Below are positions 40,621 to 51,241 of a DNA stretch of 64,000 bases, one piece after another. Under the pieces are notes generated by a model. It worked only from the letters and a program-made list of their open reading frames with translations. It had not been told where the DNA came from and ran no database searches. The DNA is from Apium graveolens. Taxonomy: Eukaryota; Streptophyta; Magnoliopsida; Apiales; Apiaceae. The stretch's first letter is position 1, and each line of letters begins with the position of its first letter. The position numbers and the translations under genes were made by a program. The DNA lies in contig NC_133649.1 in NCBI RefSeq assembly GCF_009905375.1, positions 232,847,792-232,911,791 on the forward strand, read 5' to 3'.

Positions 40621-43600
40621 TGTAACACCCCCAAATTCGGGGTCGGGGATACGGGTTGTCACGAGTTCCATTTCCCTTAATAATACTTAATCTTAATAAT
40701 CAACCAACTACTGAGTATTGTGACCCCACTATACACACACACCACAAGTTATAGTCTCAGAAATGAATATGCAAAAATAACACAAGTCATTTTATTCCAC
40801 AATTATAAACCATTACACCTTAAAAGGGTTTCTGAATAAATTTACATATTCTTTTCCATTATTACAATTCATAAATATAAATAAGTCTGGTACATCAAAA
40901 GTTGAAAGCCTAGCCTATTGGTAGATCCTACCTCAGCTACAACGGCATCAACACCTACAGGAAATTGCAGAACGTTTCCTATCCGCTCACGAATTGGGAG
41001 CTTGGTCCCGTTCATCCTGTCTATCTGTTGTTGTATGATGAAAGAAGAAAGCAAGGGTGAGCAACAAGCCCACCGAAATAATATGCATAATAATTTACAA
41101 AATATGAGCATTCTCACAGTACTCATGAAAGTCTTGGTCAAAAAAAAATGAACCAATTTTGATCTCTTAATGCGACCAAGTCGCAAAATATTTAGTATAT
41201 ATGTATATATACTTTTCAAAATCTTTGAAATACTCTTCCATGTATAATATACACAGAGTTCCAGTTTATAGCTGTATAAAAATATCGTTGCAAGGTGATC
41301 TCATATATCTAACCTTGTCTCAACGTTTTTCTGAAAATCTTTGTCATGCATAAGATAATCATTAACTAGATATAAGTTGAAAAGGTGAAGTTACGAGATA
41401 CTCCAATATACTTATATATTTTCTGAATACTACTTGAACTACCACCGTTCAAGGTATAATCAGTTTCAAAAGTTCATCACATAGATGAGACTACAAGATA
41501 AGATTTGAATAGATTCAATCTTTGAAATATCATTCAAAAGAAATGAAGTTACGAGATACTTCATTAAGTCCCGATATATATATACACCTATATATATATC
41601 TCATACTTTCCTTGGAAACCTCTGTTATGAAAAGTATAAACAGAGTTATAATATCCAATGAATTTGGAAAGAAGAAAACCTTGGCATAAACCTGATATCT
41701 TGTTGATCAGGCAAAGATACGAATAAGTAACCTTTTATACTAGTAGATGGACGAATTCCCCACTGGTCATCACCCTGGCCGCATTAGGACCTTATGCTGG
41801 ACTACCACTCAGCCACTTACGCATTTGATGGACTCCCACTGAGCCACTTACACTTTCATGGACGCTCACTGAGCCCATGTTTCTTATGCCGACTCAAATA
41901 GATGGACTTACTTCCCAAACGTTGGGAAAGTAATCAAAATGTTTTCTCAAAACAGCAACCTCGTTGCGAATATAAAATACACCACAGAGCCGGATCCCTC
42001 AGATTTTTAAGTAAGTATTTAAATCCCCTTCGAAAGGAAGATCTTAAATTTCAAAACAAGTTTTGGAATCCGCTCTAACTTTTAAAATCATTTTGAAGAC
42101 TCGAAAACATTTTAAAGAATGTTTAGAGTAATGTTGATTTAATAAAATAAAGCAGTCCCGATATATTAGAAAATATCTGAATATTAATATTTAAATATTA
42201 TTCCCATAAGGATAATCCTTATAAAAATAATTGAAGTAGAAGTTTTAAAACTTATACTTGAAATGAATAATAATTAACCAAACATATACTTATACGAAAG
42301 TACGATCTTTATTTAAATAATCAAATATAAGTTTGATTATCGAAACATTATTCTTTAATAAAATAAAGAATATTATTTAATAAAATAAGCGGAGTCATAA
42401 GTCCTCGAATGAATATTCAAAATAATATTCGTTAAATAAAATAAGCGGAGTCAGAAGTCCTCGAATGAATATTCAAAATAATATTCATTAAATAAAATAA
42501 AGTTATCGAATAAACCTTATTCGATTAATAGTTTTGAAAACTATTTATATATATATATATACATATACTATACTCGGGAACATCGACTGCCGGTTTAGAA
42601 AAATGTTCACCTTCGGGTCCCCTATACTAAGGGTATACGCAACTACTGCTTATCTCTAGCATAAGTATTATGCAGTTTATAAGCATTGAATCAACAATTA
42701 GATATCAAGATTACGAAACAGGCATGCATATAAATATCATATCACATGCTCCAATATATCGCAAGACTTTCTAATAATAATCATGCACTCATCACAAGAT
42801 AATGCATATACAAATATACATCACAACAACAGTTATACGGGTAGAAAACTTGCCTGAGTGTTCCCAGGATAGACTTAAGCTTAGAGTGGGTCTGTTAGCC
42901 TATGAACAACAACATAAGTCGGAATTAAACCCCGGTCTCTTAAGAAACTAGACTTTAACCAATTGAACCCTAACGTTCGCTTATGGTCACTTCTACGCTT
43001 AACGAATCACATAAGTCGTTCGAGTACCCTCTACTCCACCATTTTTAATAAATTAACCATTAAGAATTTTAAGGCGATTCTTTCGCGAGTACTCTACCAA
43101 CTATCTAATACACTTTACTAATTATTTCATACTCCAATTAGTCATTTAAGGGCCTTAACCAAGGTTTCAAAGTACGGCGAGGGGTAATGGTTCGTTCGCG
43201 AAACGCCGTTGCTTAAAACAGTCATTTCTCCTAAACCGTACATCGGATTCAAGCGAACCACATATCAAAACGAAGCTTGTAACATGAAATATCTAAAAAT
43301 ATTAATGGTCAGTTCATGGAAGTGAGTTTTCGGGTTTAAAGGTTAAGCACAAAACAGTCTAAGGAAAATTGGGCATTACGACGACTATAACTTAGAAATT
43401 CCCAAATTTTTACCCAATCAATTCAATATCAAACCACCACCAATCAACACCATTCCACCATCATTCAACCACAATACAAGATTATTTAACTATAACTCAA
43501 GATCTCAACTTATTCATCTAAACTAAGTCAAAATGTGACCAAGAACATCAAATCCAACAAGTATCACTCCTAACTCCAAAATCAACAAAACCACTTACTA

Positions 43601-44649
43601 AACAAATCTCTAAACATGAGTACACACCCATTACACTAACCCATCATATAAACATTATGAAATACAAACCAACAAAACGTAAGACTAAGGGTTTGAGAAG
43701 TTATACCTTCCTTGGAGAGTGGAGAATCACTTAGGAAGCCTTAAATAACCACTAACTATCTCTACTAAGCTTGGATCTTGAAGAAAACATAAGAAAACAC
43801 AAAGTTAGTTTCTTGAAAATAGTATTCACCAAGAACTTTGATGAATTGATTAGCTATGTTAAACATGGAATCTTGAGCCTAAACTTATGGCTCATCTAAG
43901 TTATGAATTATGGAAGCTAAAGAAACAAACCTCTTGAATTATGATTAAGTGGAGCTTGGGTTTTGGAATTTTTCTTCCTTGCTTTTCTTCAAAAATCCGT
44001 GAGCAAGGAGATGGGGGGGAGAGAAATGAATGTGTTTGCTTGGTTGCTTCTTTTTTTGACTTAGGAATGATTTTAACCTTTTTACCATGGTTAATAATGC
44101 TTGGCTAGTAATCTACCAACAAAACCTACCCACTTGTCATGCTTATGTCATCTTCCTTATGTCATCCATTTGCCACATGCCTTTGTCTTCTGGTTTGATG
44201 ATGTCATAATACCTTGGATGCTTGTACAAGCTTGTCTCTTGGTCGCGTATATGTTTTACGGTTCGCTTAACTTTCGTTCTCGTTATCCGTTTGAGGGATC
44301 ATATCCGGGATCTTATTACTTGGGTTCCCCTACCCTTTCTCAATATTTTATATTCCTTTTATGATCCCCTCTTATAATCCTTGAATTTAAATCCTTTTAA
44401 CAATATTACCTTATACTCAATTCTTTCGGTATCCTGGTGGATTTTCGGGAAAATCAAAGTGTTCGAATTTGGATTCTGACGATCTTTACATATACTTATT
44501 TACTTTATGGAATACTAATACGATATTAGAATTTTCATAACAGTACTCCTATATAGTGTGGTCTGATAATTTTCCTTAATCAGAATCATCAGCAAAAGTT
44601 ACTATTCATCAGGGTTTCAAAAATTTCAAAAAAAATTGGGGTTATTACA
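40621..44649 (-). repeat. 5' LTR of the gypsy element (right copy)
   Basis: 4,029 bp, the more complete of the pair. It retains 41487-41840, which includes an imperfect tandem array of about 30-bp units around GGACTCCCACTGAGCCACTT (41800-41880). The 56-bp repeat is at 42387-42498. Confidence 0.93.
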
Positions 44650-44654
44650 CTTTG

Positions 44655-45505
44655 CATAACTCTTCCATGATTGAATTCTTGAACTCGGTGCCATTATCAC
44701 TTCTTATAATCTTGACAGAATCTTTGATCAATTTATCCAGCTGTTTGACATGATCAGTTAGAGTAAATGCAGTTTCATTCTTCTTGTGCAAGAAATACAC
44801 CGAAGTGTACCTGGTGAACTCATCCACTATAACCATATCATATTTCTTCTTTGCAATAGACATGACATTGACTGGACCAAATAGATCAACATGCAGTAGG
44901 TGATAAGGCTCAAGAATTGAGGATTTAGTTTTGCTCTTGAAAGAAGTTTTTCTTTGTTTTGCCTTTTGACATGAATCACAAAGGCCATCAGGAACAAATA
45001 CTGATTTTGGCAGTCCTCTCACAAGATCTTTCCTTACAAGCTCATTTATGTTGTTGAAATTTAAATGAGAGAGTCTTTTGTTCCAATTCCATCTTTCTTC
45101 AATTAATGCTCTACTCAATAGACAGATTGCAGAACCATCAGTACTTGTTGAAAGTCTGGCTTCATAAATGTTACCATGCCTGTAACCTTTCAGAACCACT
45201 TTGCCTGTAGAATTACTTACAACTTCACAGTGTTCTTCAAAGAAATCCACATGATAACCTTTGTCACAGATTTGACTCACACTTAGCATATTGTGTTTAA
45301 GTCCTGAGACAAGAGCTACTGTTTCAATGATGACATTCCCAAGATTTATATTGCCATATCCCAGGGTTTTTCCCATGTTGCCATCTCTATAAGAAACTCC
45401 TGGGCCAGCTTTCTCCACAAAGTCTGATAGCAGGGCTTTATTTCCAGTCATATGTCCTGAACATCCACTGTCCAGAACTAGGATGTTTTTCCTGTTGCCC
45501 TGCAA
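44655..45505 (-). pseudogene. pol of element A, 5' part: protease and integrase core
   Basis: Opens just after TTGCAGGGC at the gag-pol junction (first codon shown is not ATG). Protease LDSGCSGHMTGN, zinc region (RLSHLNFNN...CDSCQKAKQRK), integrase core with LLHVDLFGPVNV and IRSDNGTEFKNS. The frame is open for 280 codons, then is cut by the gypsy LTR; the next residues are at 4618 downwards, joined through the CTTTG duplication. Gag and pol are in the same frame here, separated by TAG and TGA, unlike the +1 relation in D and B/C. Confidence 0.93.
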
Positions 45506-45517
45506 TCACAAAGACCA

Positions 45518-47854
45518 CTAATGGTTAGTTTTAAGGACCCAGGCATGCTTGGATCCTTTGGCCTTTTTAAGTTTGTTAGCATTTGCAGCGGATTTAGTTT
45601 CATATTTTATACTAACATGCTGTTTATCAGAATTTATATCATACTTTACACTAGAAGGAACAATAGTAACTTTCTTTAAAGAAAGTTTTATTTGATAATA
45701 ATCATAGTACAAACTATGATATTCCTTAGAAGTATAAATGGAATGCCATAAACTACCACAATGAAAACAAGGATTTTGTGGCTTAAACCTAACAGACTGA
45801 CTCTTAACTCCTGATTTAGGAGGTAAAGAGTTTATATCTTTATTCTTCCTGCAAAAAGAAGCAAGATGGTTAGAGTTTCCACAGTTATAATATTTCTTTC
45901 TAGGAACATTAGGAACAGGCATATAGTTATTGCTTTTATTCACACTTTCCTTTCCATTCCTATTTTTCCTAGCTTCCTTTACCTTGTTGACTTTCCTAAT
46001 CTCTTTCAGCTTATGCTTAAGCTGCTTCTTAGTCATTAAGCCTATGTTGACTTCAGCTGGTTTATCCTATTTAATTTGTCATAAGTTGACTTATCTTTGA
46101 CTTCTGTCACAGACTATTGCATCATTTCAGAATCAGACTTTACAGTTTTTGCTACAAACTTAACATGATTTACCTTTGGCTTAACAGTCTGTTTAACAAT
46201 AATTGGCTCAATTTGTTTAGTTCCTTTTTCACTTTTATCATCTCCATAACCTAAGCCCTCTTTCCAGTTTCCACTACTTAACAAATTCTGAGTTGATCTG
46301 CCAGAGTTAGTCCAAGTTCTGATAATCTCTCTTTCCTTTTCTAATTCAGCTTTTAGAGATTTATTCAATTTTAACACTTCATCTCTAACATATAAAGCAT
46401 CATCTTTTTCTTTTTTAGTTTGATGAAGAATAACTAACTCATTTTCTAAATAATCATTTCTCTTTATATAAGCAGAATTTTCAGATGTTAATCTTTCACA
46501 TGTTAAAGTCTGATCTCTATAACTAATAAACATGGTTTTAAGATATGATCTCAACTCAGTAATATCATCAGTATGAAAGGCATAAGTTGTTTGAGGTACC
46601 TTCAATTTAGCAGTTTCAGGGCTGCTTTCAGCATTTGCCATCAAGGCATAGTTCACCATACTTTGAGAATCTGAAGTGTCTGTCCAGCTTTTCTTCTTTG
46701 TGACAAGTGCCTTGCCTTTGTCACTTTTTCCTTTCTTGCAGTTAGGAGATATGTGGCCTCTTTCACCACAATTGTAGCATTTGACATTTGAGTTATCCCC
46801 TCTGTCAGACTTTGCACCTTTGCCTTCAGACTTTCTGAACCCTTTCTTATCAGAACTTACACATTTCCTGTAAAACTTCTTTCCCTTTTCTGAATTTCCT
46901 GTAGGCTATCTTTGTGATACCCTTCACCATTAGAGCACACAATTTCATCATCTCTTCATCAGCATCCATTTCAGGTAAACTTTCAGTTTCTGAATCATCA
47001 TCATCAGAATATGATGACTCTGAATCAGACTTTATGATGAGAGCCTTTCCCTTGCCCCTCTTTGAGGCAATAACTTTAGGAGATTCCTCCTCAGCCTTAA
47101 GAGCAACTGCCCTTGACTTTCTTCCATGCCTCTTGCTCCTTTGATCCATCTCAAGTTCATAAGTCTTGAGCATACCATAAATTTCATCAAGAGTAGTTTC
47201 TGTAAGGTCATAGTTGTCTCTTATGGTAGTAGACTTCAAATCCCAATTTTCAGGAAGAGCTAACAGGAATTTTAGATTTGAATCTTCAAGATTATATTCC
47301 TTGTCCACCAGTGACAGATCATTCAAGAGTTTGCAAACCTGTCATATAAGTCAGTTAAAGACTCATTAGCTTTTGAGTCAAAGTGCTCATACTCTTGAGT
47401 GAGTATTGTCCTCCTGTTCTTCTTGATTGCATCAGTTCCCTGGCATCTTGTCTCCAGAGCTTCCCATATCTCCTTTGTTGTCTTGCAATGAATTACCCTG
47501 TTTGACATGACATTATCAATGGCACTACACAGTAAATGCCTTACCTTTGCATCCTTGGCAATAGATGAGATGTCTTCAGGTGTGTACTCACCTTTCTCAT
47601 TTGGGTATGGTCTGTGCTGGTTGATCAGCAACTACAACAGAGAACTTGGTAGGCTTATGTGGTCCTTCATTAATTCTGTCAAGGTATTCTGGATCTGTAG
47701 CTTCCAAAAATATAGACATCTTCACTTTCCATATGGGATACTCAGAAGGTCTCAGTATGGGAACCTAATAGTCTCATATCGACTGTGGGTTTGAGTCTTT
47801 TGAGTTTCTTTAGTTTTGGTGGGCTTGGTTGGAGTTTGTACTTCTTCAGACATG
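45518..47854 (-). pseudogene. gag of element A
   Basis: ATG at 47854, 40 bases after the primer site. Frameshifts near 47770, 47325 and 46850. Recognisable parts: PTKPTKTKETQ start, EIWEALETRCQGTDAIK (near 47440), IYGMLKTYELEMDQR, acidic Ser/Asp stretch, zinc knuckle CYNCGERGHISPNC (near 46770), coiled-coil-like region (46520-46320), a second knuckle with first Cys changed to Tyr (YYNCGNSNHLASFC, near 45885) and a CFHCGSLWH motif. Ends at TAG near 45520. The extended Gag with extra knuckles parallels element D. Confidence 0.9.
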
Positions 47855-47892
47855 ATTGTTTGGATCTTTACTATATGTGTGTTAACAGACAC

Positions 47893-47905
47893 GCTCTGAT
47901 ACCAC
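47893..47905 (-). other. Primer binding site of element A
   Basis: GCTCTGATACCA on the plus strand next to the LTR end; initiator Met tRNA type on the minus strand. Confidence 0.9.
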
Positions 47906-47906
47906 T

Positions 47907-48470
47907 TGTTAGGTCACACAACACTGTAGAAGGGGGTTGAATACAATATTTAATACAATCAAATCGATTTTAAACACAAGTAACAGTAAACAAATATATT
48001 CAATATAATAAACTCTGTTACAATGGAACTGTTCTCTCTCAGTGATGAACAAATATCACTAAGAGATGCTAGGTTACAATGTATAATCTTCTCGATAATG
48101 ATAACACATATAGTGTAAACCTAAGTCTGTGTTTATATACTACACAGTTACAAGATAACTTCTAATTTATATGGAATATAATTTTGTCTCCTAAAATATA
48201 TCAATCAGATATCTTCTACAAGTCTTCCAGTCTTCTAACTCTTTCCATGCATATCTTTATTTTTTTAGTCTCGATCTTCTACTGTAAATCAGCTTCCTTC
48301 CTCTACTGTAAGTTCTCCCGCACTTAAGTTCTGATATGACCTTAAGTTCTGATAATAAGTTCTGACTTTCAGTAAGTCATGATTTCAGTAAATCCTGATT
48401 TATCCTATTGTTAAGTTCTGAAAACTAAACACAAATCATATTAGACATGACATCTCAAATATATCTAACA
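47907..48470 (-). repeat. 5' LTR of element A
   Basis: 564 bp between TGTTAGGTCA and ATATCTAACA. A sense TATA box (TATATAAA, 48139-48132) is present. Four copies of the AAGTTCTGA word lie at 48320-48425 on the plus strand, in U3. Only one LTR of A is in the window. Confidence 0.88.
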
Positions 48471-50601
48471 AGCATGATAGCTTGGTAGTCCTGATTTGAC
48501 ATATTATATGTGAGCAGCTGTTGTGAGATTCGTGCAAGGCCTCCAATCTGGTCAACTACAAGATCTTCAATGGTTGAAGGTTGATCTTCAGTTTCTTGAA
48601 GCCACTGGGAGATGAGATGGGGTTGAAGTTGTTGAGGTTGAGTATTTGAGGGTTGATTTATTGAAGGTTGGTGTGTAGGATCAGAACCACCTGTGACAGG
48701 AGTCATAGTTTGACTCACAAATTTCTCTGTGTTTATGACAGTCTGTTGTCCTCCACTTGAAGTGGGAACCTCCATTTGAATTGGAAGGGATTTGATTGGG
48801 TTACTATCATGTACACCAATCTCAAACCCTTGTGTCCCTTTCAGAAGACTGTCACTTGAATGTGATGCACTTGCCTCCTCTATAATAGGATCATTGGCAA
48901 TTGTACTCCCAGCTTCAATTGTCAGAGCAATTCCAACCAGGGTTTTGAGGGGAGTTGTTCCTGGAATAGGAACCTCCAATTGAATTTGAGAGTATTTAGA
49001 TAGCTCCCCCTCAGGAATGCTACCCTCAAACCTAATAGCCTGTGAAGGCTGATTTACATATGAAGGTGCATTTGTGATCACCATGGGGTCTTCAGTAAAA
49101 ACTGATGAATCCCTCATATTTGTGATGGTGTCATCAAGGTCTACCCCAGCTAGTATCCTCTCACCATCTAAATTAGGTTTCTTGAACCATGTCACTTGAG
49201 TGAGTTTGCACTTGAGGAATGGATTCAAGTGCAGTATGTGAAGAAGAAATTTGAGAGATTAAGAGTTGTTGGTGAGTAGTGAGTGTTGGAAGCTCCCCCC
49301 GAATGGGTGAGGGGGCTTCAAGGGATGTGCTCTCCTTGTGTGTGTCATCCTTGTTTCTCCTTCCATACACTTGTATTTGATCAAGTGATGGTTGTGCAGA
49401 CTCTTTACAGGGTGCATTTGGGAGAATGCTTTTTTCAATAGAGACACCCTGTTGAGAGGATGCCCCTAGAGTCTGTTCAAGTCCCTTTTTTACAACTACA
49501 TCCTTTTGAGATAATATAGAGGTGCCTTGAGTGGTCAACTCAGTTTTTTTTTGCTTCTTTGTTCTTTTGACCAAGGGTGACTCAGGTTGTATTTGTTCCT
49601 CACCACTCTCATTCAATATAGTAAGAGTTACCTCCTTTCTCTTCTTTTTACTCACTTCACCCTTTTGAGAGGATGAAGTGGTTGGTTTCTTAGCTGCTAT
49701 TGGTTCTGAAGAAGTAGGCTCAACACGGCTCAGGAACCATTGTTGCACTAGATTGAACTTCATTGGTTCTCATGTCAGGCATAGGGTAAGGATAGGTCTT
49801 AAATCTTTCAATCATGAAAGGTGTTAACCTAAGACCCACTTGTACCTTATTTTTAGTAGTAAGTGATCCAAATAAGATTTTGGAAACTTGCTTACAGTTT
49901 CCTATTAATGACCTATCTACACCTTCAAGCATATGTATGTCATTTACTTTATGATTTAAAGTAGACATAATGAATCCAGAAAGGAAAATTTCTCTACCAC
50001 TTGAAGTTAATGGCATGATGAGCCTGGTGCTCAATTCCTCCAAAATGTAGTGTCCTATATTGATCTTCTTGTTGTGAGCCATTGAGTAGACCAGCTTCTG
50101 AACAACACTATAGATGTTGTCAAATCCTGATTTCCTGCATGTGAAAGCCCTTACCATAGAATCAAACATAAAGGACCACTCCCTTCTTAGATTTTTCTTG
50201 TTCAAGCTAGTCAAGTTGATTTTCTCAGAGTAGTTAATAAAATCCAGAAAATCTGACAGCTCATCCTGAGTTGGGATATCTACTATCTTGTCAGTTGGAA
50301 TGTTAAAGGCCAGGTTCATATCAGCTTCAGTTATCTCAACCTATTGTCCTTTGATTTGATAGTTAACCACTAAACTTGAAGATTGGTCTTCATGCACAGC
50401 TGTCCTAGCTATTGTTGTGTTCCAGAAATCACCCAATACATCCAGATAGAGAACTGGGTTAGCTGTAAGAGCTCCAACAAAGTAAGTTTCAGACAAGAAC
50501 TTGACAAAGCTCTTGAAAGCTTCAGAAGCTTGATTGGCATCTAAGAATGCAAGGATGATGGTATCCTTTGGGATGAAGGGTACAATAATGTTTGTTGCCA
50601 T
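48471..50601 (-). pseudogene. ORF3 of element E, cut by element A
   Basis: Starts at ATGGC (50601). In-frame TAG at 50343-50341, frameshifts near 49740 and 49210. N-terminal domain: ALTANPVLYLDVLGDFWNTT, then LRREWSFMFD and FDNI. A basic region follows (SKKKRKEV, VKRTKKQKK near 49640-49540), then LSQKDVVVKKG and SIEKS, then a Ser/Thr/Pro/Gln-rich stretch to the LTR of A. Domain order equals that of D. No membrane segment or signal peptide is seen. Product unknown; the basic clusters suggest nuclear entry. Confidence 0.75.
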
Positions 50602-50742
50602 TGTTGTGAATATGAAGATTAATTGGTAAAAGAAATTAGAGAGAAAGGATTTGAAACGAGAGAGAAATCAGTTTTGAATTGAAAAAACTAGGTCACTTAG
50701 AGTTCTCGAAGGCGTACGTATATGTATGTCGAGATGTCTGGG

Positions 50743-50750
50743 TATTTATA
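50743..50750 (-). promoter_or_regulatory. Candidate TATA box of ORF3 in element E
   Basis: The minus strand reads CTATAAATACCC, a textbook plant TATA box, about 145 bases before the ORF3 ATG (context ACAACAATGGC). The repeat array lies directly upstream. Activity is inferred. Confidence 0.55.
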
Positions 50751-51100
50751 GTAAAATTAAATGACTTGTCGAGAACTCAAAAATAGAAGTTTGGAATTTA
50801 TCTATCGAGAAGTCATTTTGAAAAGTGAAAAACATATCGATAAGTCAATTTGTTTTATTCTTGTAGAGAACTAGAAATAAGCTTATCAAATGTCTAATAA
50901 ATACCCAGTTTGTCCAGAATGGACTAAATTAATTCCAAATATATTTGAATAACTCAAAATAAAATCAGAACAATTTTGCCAAAAGTATTTTACCAAAATA
51001 ATTTATTGGACTAAATTATTTCATTTCTGAGTTATTTATAAGTCTAAAATTATACTTGTAGAGAACTCTATGAATGAACACTTATAGAGAACTCTACAAT

Positions 51101-51174
51101 GACTTATCGATAAGTCATAATAAAGCTTATCGAAAACTCACTCGAGAAGTCTTAAAATTACTTATCGATAAGTC
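51101..51174. repeat. Palindromic signature repeats of element E
   Basis: GACTTATCGATAAGTC at 51101-51116 is a perfect 16-bp palindrome; a 15-bp copy lies at 51160-51174. Half-site variants flank them. The word contains GATAAG, the GATA/I-box core, on both strands. Confidence 0.85.
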
Positions 51175-51241
51175 AATTAGACTTATCGAGAATTCAGTTC
51201 TCTATATACTTTTGATCACTTTGATTCTGCCTTGTGCTAAT

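Larger units (their letters stand above)
4619..44649 (-). mobile_element. Ty3/gypsy chromovirus-like element with 4-kb LTRs
   Basis: Ends are TGTAACACCCCC and GGTTATTACA in the plus orientation. The target duplication CTTTG is at 4614-4618 and 44650-44654. Orientation is minus: a reverse-complement Met-tRNA primer site lies beside the right LTR (40605-40616) and a minus-strand polypurine tract beside the left LTR (8329-8341). The internal region holds decayed gag, RT, RNase H and integrase and is interrupted by composite element B. The integrase C-terminus with a chromodomain-like tail and the long LTRs suggest the Tekay/Del lineage; that placement is tentative. Confidence 0.92.
1..48470 (-). 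mobile_element. Element A: Sirevirus-like Ty1/copia retrotransposon, split by a gypsy insertion
   Basis: Read on the minus strand the order is 5' LTR (47907-48470), primer site, gag, protease and first half of integrase (to 44650), then the 40-kb gypsy insertion, then the rest of integrase, RT and RNase H (4618-2116), a 1.5-kb spacer and the start of ORF3 (609 downwards). The 3' LTR lies before position 1. The copia order PR-IN-RT-RH and a third frame after pol are typical of Sirevirus-type copia elements. A interrupts the ORF3 of element E; AGCAT at 48471-48475 is the right-hand candidate target duplication, and its partner is outside the window. Many stops and frameshifts show the copy is dead. 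Confidence 0.9.
48471..51241 (-). mobile_element. Element E: Sirevirus-like copia fragment (spacer and ORF3)
   Basis: Visible between the 5' LTR of A and the 5' LTR of F. Its pol and LTRs are beyond the window on either side. Assigned to the same broad group as A and D by its ORF3 and spacer layout. Confidence 0.75.
50602..51241 (-). other. Spacer upstream of ORF3 in element E with palindromic repeats
   Basis: 640 bp, no gene. Repeats of the type CTTATCGAGAAGTC and CTTATCGATAAGTC, several degenerate to GTAGAGAACT, fill 50755-51200. The last 110 bases before the ATG are rich in T and C on the coding strand. Element F is inserted at 51242. Confidence 0.8.
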
